Positions 6,341 through 8,700 of a stretch of 8,700 nucleotides of DNA are shown one piece after another. Position numbers and translations under genes: made by a program. The stretch spans positions 1-8,700 of the forward strand of contig JALSMC010000255.1 of NCBI GenBank assembly GCA_026987995.1. The letters run 5' to 3'. Each line of letters starts with the position of its first letter. Positions within the stretch are counted from its first letter, which is position 1. Below the pieces are notes generated by a model. That model was not told the DNA's origin, did not search any database, and worked only from the letters and a program-made list of their open reading frames with translations. Source of the stretch: Sulfurimonas sp. Lineage in GTDB: Bacteria; Campylobacterota; Campylobacteria; Campylobacterales; Sulfurimonadaceae.

Positions 6341-8700
6341 ATGGCATGCAATTTAGATTTATTAACTTCTTTTAAAGACAACTGCGGATTTGGACTTTTA
6401 GCTTCAATAGACAATACACCTACACATAAAAACTTAGAAGATGCAATAACTTCATTATCAAGAATGATGCACAGAGGTGCAATCGCGGCAGATGGTATAA
6501 CAGGAGATGGATCAGGTTTATTACTTTCCATTCCAAAATCATTCTTTGAAAAAGAGCTTTCACAAGATGGTGTAAATATTCCCCAAGAGTATGCTATAGC
6601 AATGGTTTTTTCAAATAATGAAAGCGATTTTGATATTATAGAATCAGTATGTAAAAATAATGATCTTAAAGTTCTCTATACAAGAGATGTGCCTATCAAT
6701 ACTAATGCACTAGGTGCTCAAGCATTAGAGTCACTTCCAAGTATTAAGCAGCTTTTTGTTGTAGCAAATTCTCCAGTTGCAACTGAAAGATTAGATGCAC
6801 TTGTATATCTTTCAAGAAAGGAGATAGAAGCGAAGCTTAAAGATGATGCAACATTCTACATCCCATCATTTTCAACAACCGTAGTATCATACAAAGGTCT
6901 TGTTATGCCAACACATATCAAAGAGTTTTATACAGATTTAGCATCAGAGGATTTTAAAATATCTTTTTGTCTGTTTCACCAAAGATTCTCTACAAACACT
7001 TTACCACAATGGAAACTCGCACAACCATTTAGAACTATTGCACATAACGGTGAGATTAATTCTGTTACAGCAAATCGATTTAATGTAAAAATGAAAATGG
7101 CTGCCGTTAAGTCTAAAATATTTACAGATGAAGAGATGACAAAACTAATGGATGTTATTCAAGATGGTATGAGTGATTCTGCTAGTTTAGATAACTTTAT
7201 GGAGTTTTTACATGTAAATGGAGTGGACTTCTTTAAAGCAGCACGTTCTCTTATCCCTGCACCTTGGCATAATGACCACGCAATGGATTCAAAGCTTAGA
7301 GCCTTTTATGAGTATGCAAGTGCTTGTTTTGAGCCATGGGATGGACCAGCTGCCGTAAGTATGACAGATGGAAGATTTATCGGATGTGTGATTGATAGAA
7401 ATGGATTAAGACCATCTAAATATATTCTTACAACTGACAATAGAATACTTATCTCATCAGAATATGGTGTATTAGAGTTACCTGAAGAAGAAATTGTTGA
7501 GAGAGGACGCCTCCAGTCTGGAGAAATGATCGGAATCGACCTTAAGTATGGAAAAGTACTTAAAAATGAAGATATTAACGAGCATCTTAAATCTATGCAT
7601 AATTATGATAAATGGCTATCTGAAAATATGTCTTACCTTCAAGAGTATGCTATTACAGCTGATTTTGAAGATTGTGAGTTCCAAGAGAGTGAAATGGAAG
7701 CAAAACAGCGATACTTCAACTACACTCAAGAGTTAAATAAACAAGTAATCGGACCAATGTTAAAAGAGGGTAAAGAGACAACGGGTGCAATGGGTGATGA
7801 TACACCAATTGCAGCTTTCTCAACGAAGCAAAGAAACTTTACAGACTTTTTCAAGCAAAAATTTGCACAAGTGACAAATCCTCCAATTGACTCAATTAGA
7901 GAAAAAGTTGTAATGAGTTTAAATACTGGTTTTGGAGAAAAAAGAAATATTCTTGCAGATGATGCGGAACATGCGAAGAGACTTAAAACAGTACTTCCTA
8001 TTATGTCAAAAGAAAAATTCTTAATTTTACAAGAGTTTGGTGATAAAACATCTTCAAAATATGATTCAGCTTATAAGGTTGGTAAATATTCAACAACATA
8101 TACTAATGACCTTAAAGGCTCTCTAGATACTTTAATTGAAAAGATTATAGTGGATGTAAGAGATAATGGTGTAAGAACTATTATTTTAGATGATAGAGAG
8201 TTAAATGCAAACAATAAAGTAATTCCAATGCTAATGCTAATTGGTTGTGTGAGCCAAAGACTACTAGATGCTAAGCTAAGACACCTTGTAAGTATTGTAG
8301 CCGTTACAGGAGAAGTGTACGATCCACATTCAGCCGCTTGTATGTTAGGCTATGGTGCAGTGGCAATTTTCCCTTATCTTCTATATTATACAGTTGAACA
8401 AATAGCAGAAGGTACAGAATATGCAGAGGATATGCCTCATAATCTAAGAAGATTCAGACGCGCCATGGGTGCAGGTCTTTCAAAAATTATGTCTAAAATG
8501 GGAATTGCAACTATTTCTTCATACAGAAACTCTCGTCTTTTTGATGTCATTGGCTTAAGTGAAGAAGTTGTAAATGATTGTTTTAATGGAAGTATTTCAT
8601 TGTTAGCAGGGCTAGGTTATGAAGATATTGACGAGAGATTAAATGCTAATCATAAACGCGCCTTTACCGATAAGTTTAAAGGTAAAGATAAGGCATTATA
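6341..8700 (+). CDS. gltB: Glutamate synthase large subunit GltB, N-terminal 786 codons (partial)
   Basis: GltB takes the amide of glutamine and passes ammonia through a tunnel to 2-oxoglutarate, making two glutamates with electrons delivered by GltD. The reading frame is open from the ATG to the window end. Cys15 in DNCGFG is the glutaminase nucleophile, exposed after removal of a 14-residue propeptide. Other class II amidotransferase markers are HRGAIAADG (44-52), FHQRFSTNT (212-220), HNGEIN (235-240), SASLDN (280-285), EPWDGPA (331-337) and DRNGLRPS (352-359). The central domain starts near GAMGDDTP (about 482) and continues with QVTNPPID (about 508) and KIMSKMGIATISSYR (about 710-724). 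About half of a roughly 1,480-residue protein is present. The FMN domain and iron-sulfur cysteines lie beyond the edge. AAGGA sits 5 nt before the ATG. It is divergent from recO, and gltD is expected downstream but not visible. Confidence 0.97.
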   Translation, partial: MACNLDLLTSFKDNCGFGLLASIDNTPTHKNLEDAITSLSRMMHRGAIAADGITGDGSGLLLSIPKSFFEKELSQDGVNIPQEYAIAMVFSNNESDFDIIESVCKNNDLKVLYTRDVPINTNALGAQALESLPSIKQLFVVANSPVATERLDALVYLSRKEIEAKLKDDATFYIPSFSTTVVSYKGLVMPTHIKEFYTDLASEDFKISFCLFHQRFSTNTLPQWKLAQPFRTIAHNGEINSVTANRFNVKMKMAAVKSKIFTDEEMTKLMDVIQDGMSDSASLDNFMEFLHVNGVDFFKAARSLIPAPWHNDHAMDSKLRAFYEYASACFEPWDGPAAVSMTDGRFIGCVIDRNGLRPSKYILTTDNRILISSEYGVLELPEEEIVERGRLQSGEMIGIDLKYGKVLKNEDINEHLKSMHNYDKWLSENMSYLQEYAITADFEDCEFQESEMEAKQRYFNYTQELNKQVIGPMLKEGKETTGAMGDDTPIAAFSTKQRNFTDFFKQKFAQVTNPPIDSIREKVVMSLNTGFGEKRNILADDAEHAKRLKTVLPIMSKEKFLILQEFGDKTSSKYDSAYKVGKYSTTYTNDLKGSLDTLIEKIIVDVRDNGVRTIILDDRELNANNKVIPMLMLIGCVSQRLLDAKLRHLVSIVAVTGEVYDPHSAACMLGYGAVAIFPYLLYYTVEQIAEGTEYAEDMPHNLRRFRRAMGAGLSKIMSKMGIATISSYRNSRLFDVIGLSEEVVNDCFNGSISLLAGLGYEDIDERLNANHKRAFTDKFKGKDKAL

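Noticed and set aside
6313..6531. 72-codon minus-strand open frame over the gltB start
   Set aside because: It covers the catalytic N-terminus and ribosome-binding site of gltB and is an antisense shadow.
7548..7736. 62-codon plus-strand open frame inside gltB
   Set aside because: It is out of frame with the uninterrupted gltB reading frame, which matches GltB throughout.

Overview
The window looks like a chromosomal segment of a low-GC Campylobacterota (Epsilonproteobacteria) bacterium, possibly Sulfurimonas-like. The clues are the short RecO form (205 aa, with an N-terminal RFYGARH stretch), A/T-rich promoters with good TATAAT -10 boxes but poor -35 boxes, and tightly packed, overlapping genes. 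The phylum call is an inference from protein flavour, made without any database search. No tRNA, rRNA, CRISPR array, insertion sequence, prophage gene or attachment site is visible, and no gap between genes exceeds about 116 bp.

Left block (1-2332, minus strand): a three-gene export operon, read right to left. It encodes an ABC-exporter membrane domain, an HlyD-type periplasmic adaptor and the start of a TolC-family outer-membrane protein, which runs off the left edge. The junctions are an 8-bp overlap and a TAATG stop/start overlap. Together these make the three layers of a type I secretion or tripartite efflux machine. The membrane protein has no nucleotide-binding domain, so the ATPase must be encoded elsewhere. 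This is the least ordinary feature of the window.

Middle block (2449-4515, plus strand): a small class I SAM-dependent methyltransferase, then selO, a pseudokinase-fold protein AMPylase with its catalytic residues and C-terminal redox Cys intact. The methyltransferase is transcribed divergently from the export operon across a 116-bp gap.

Third block (4529-6228, minus strand): recO, then an AlkC-family DNA glycosylase. They form a translationally coupled DNA-repair pair (TAG stop of recO sharing a base with a GTG start). The pair converges on selO with a 13-bp gap. recO has an extended -10 promoter so close to its ATG that its mRNA may be leaderless.

Right block (6341-8700, plus strand): the first 786 codons of gltB, the glutamate synthase large subunit, divergent from recO and cut by the right edge. 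It is a housekeeping nitrogen-assimilation gene.

Most of the window is ordinary chromosome. I see no strong evidence of a wholly new system. The points worth a second look are the ATPase-less exporter operon, the recO-alkC coupling with its corrected start, and the candidate leaderless recO transcript.
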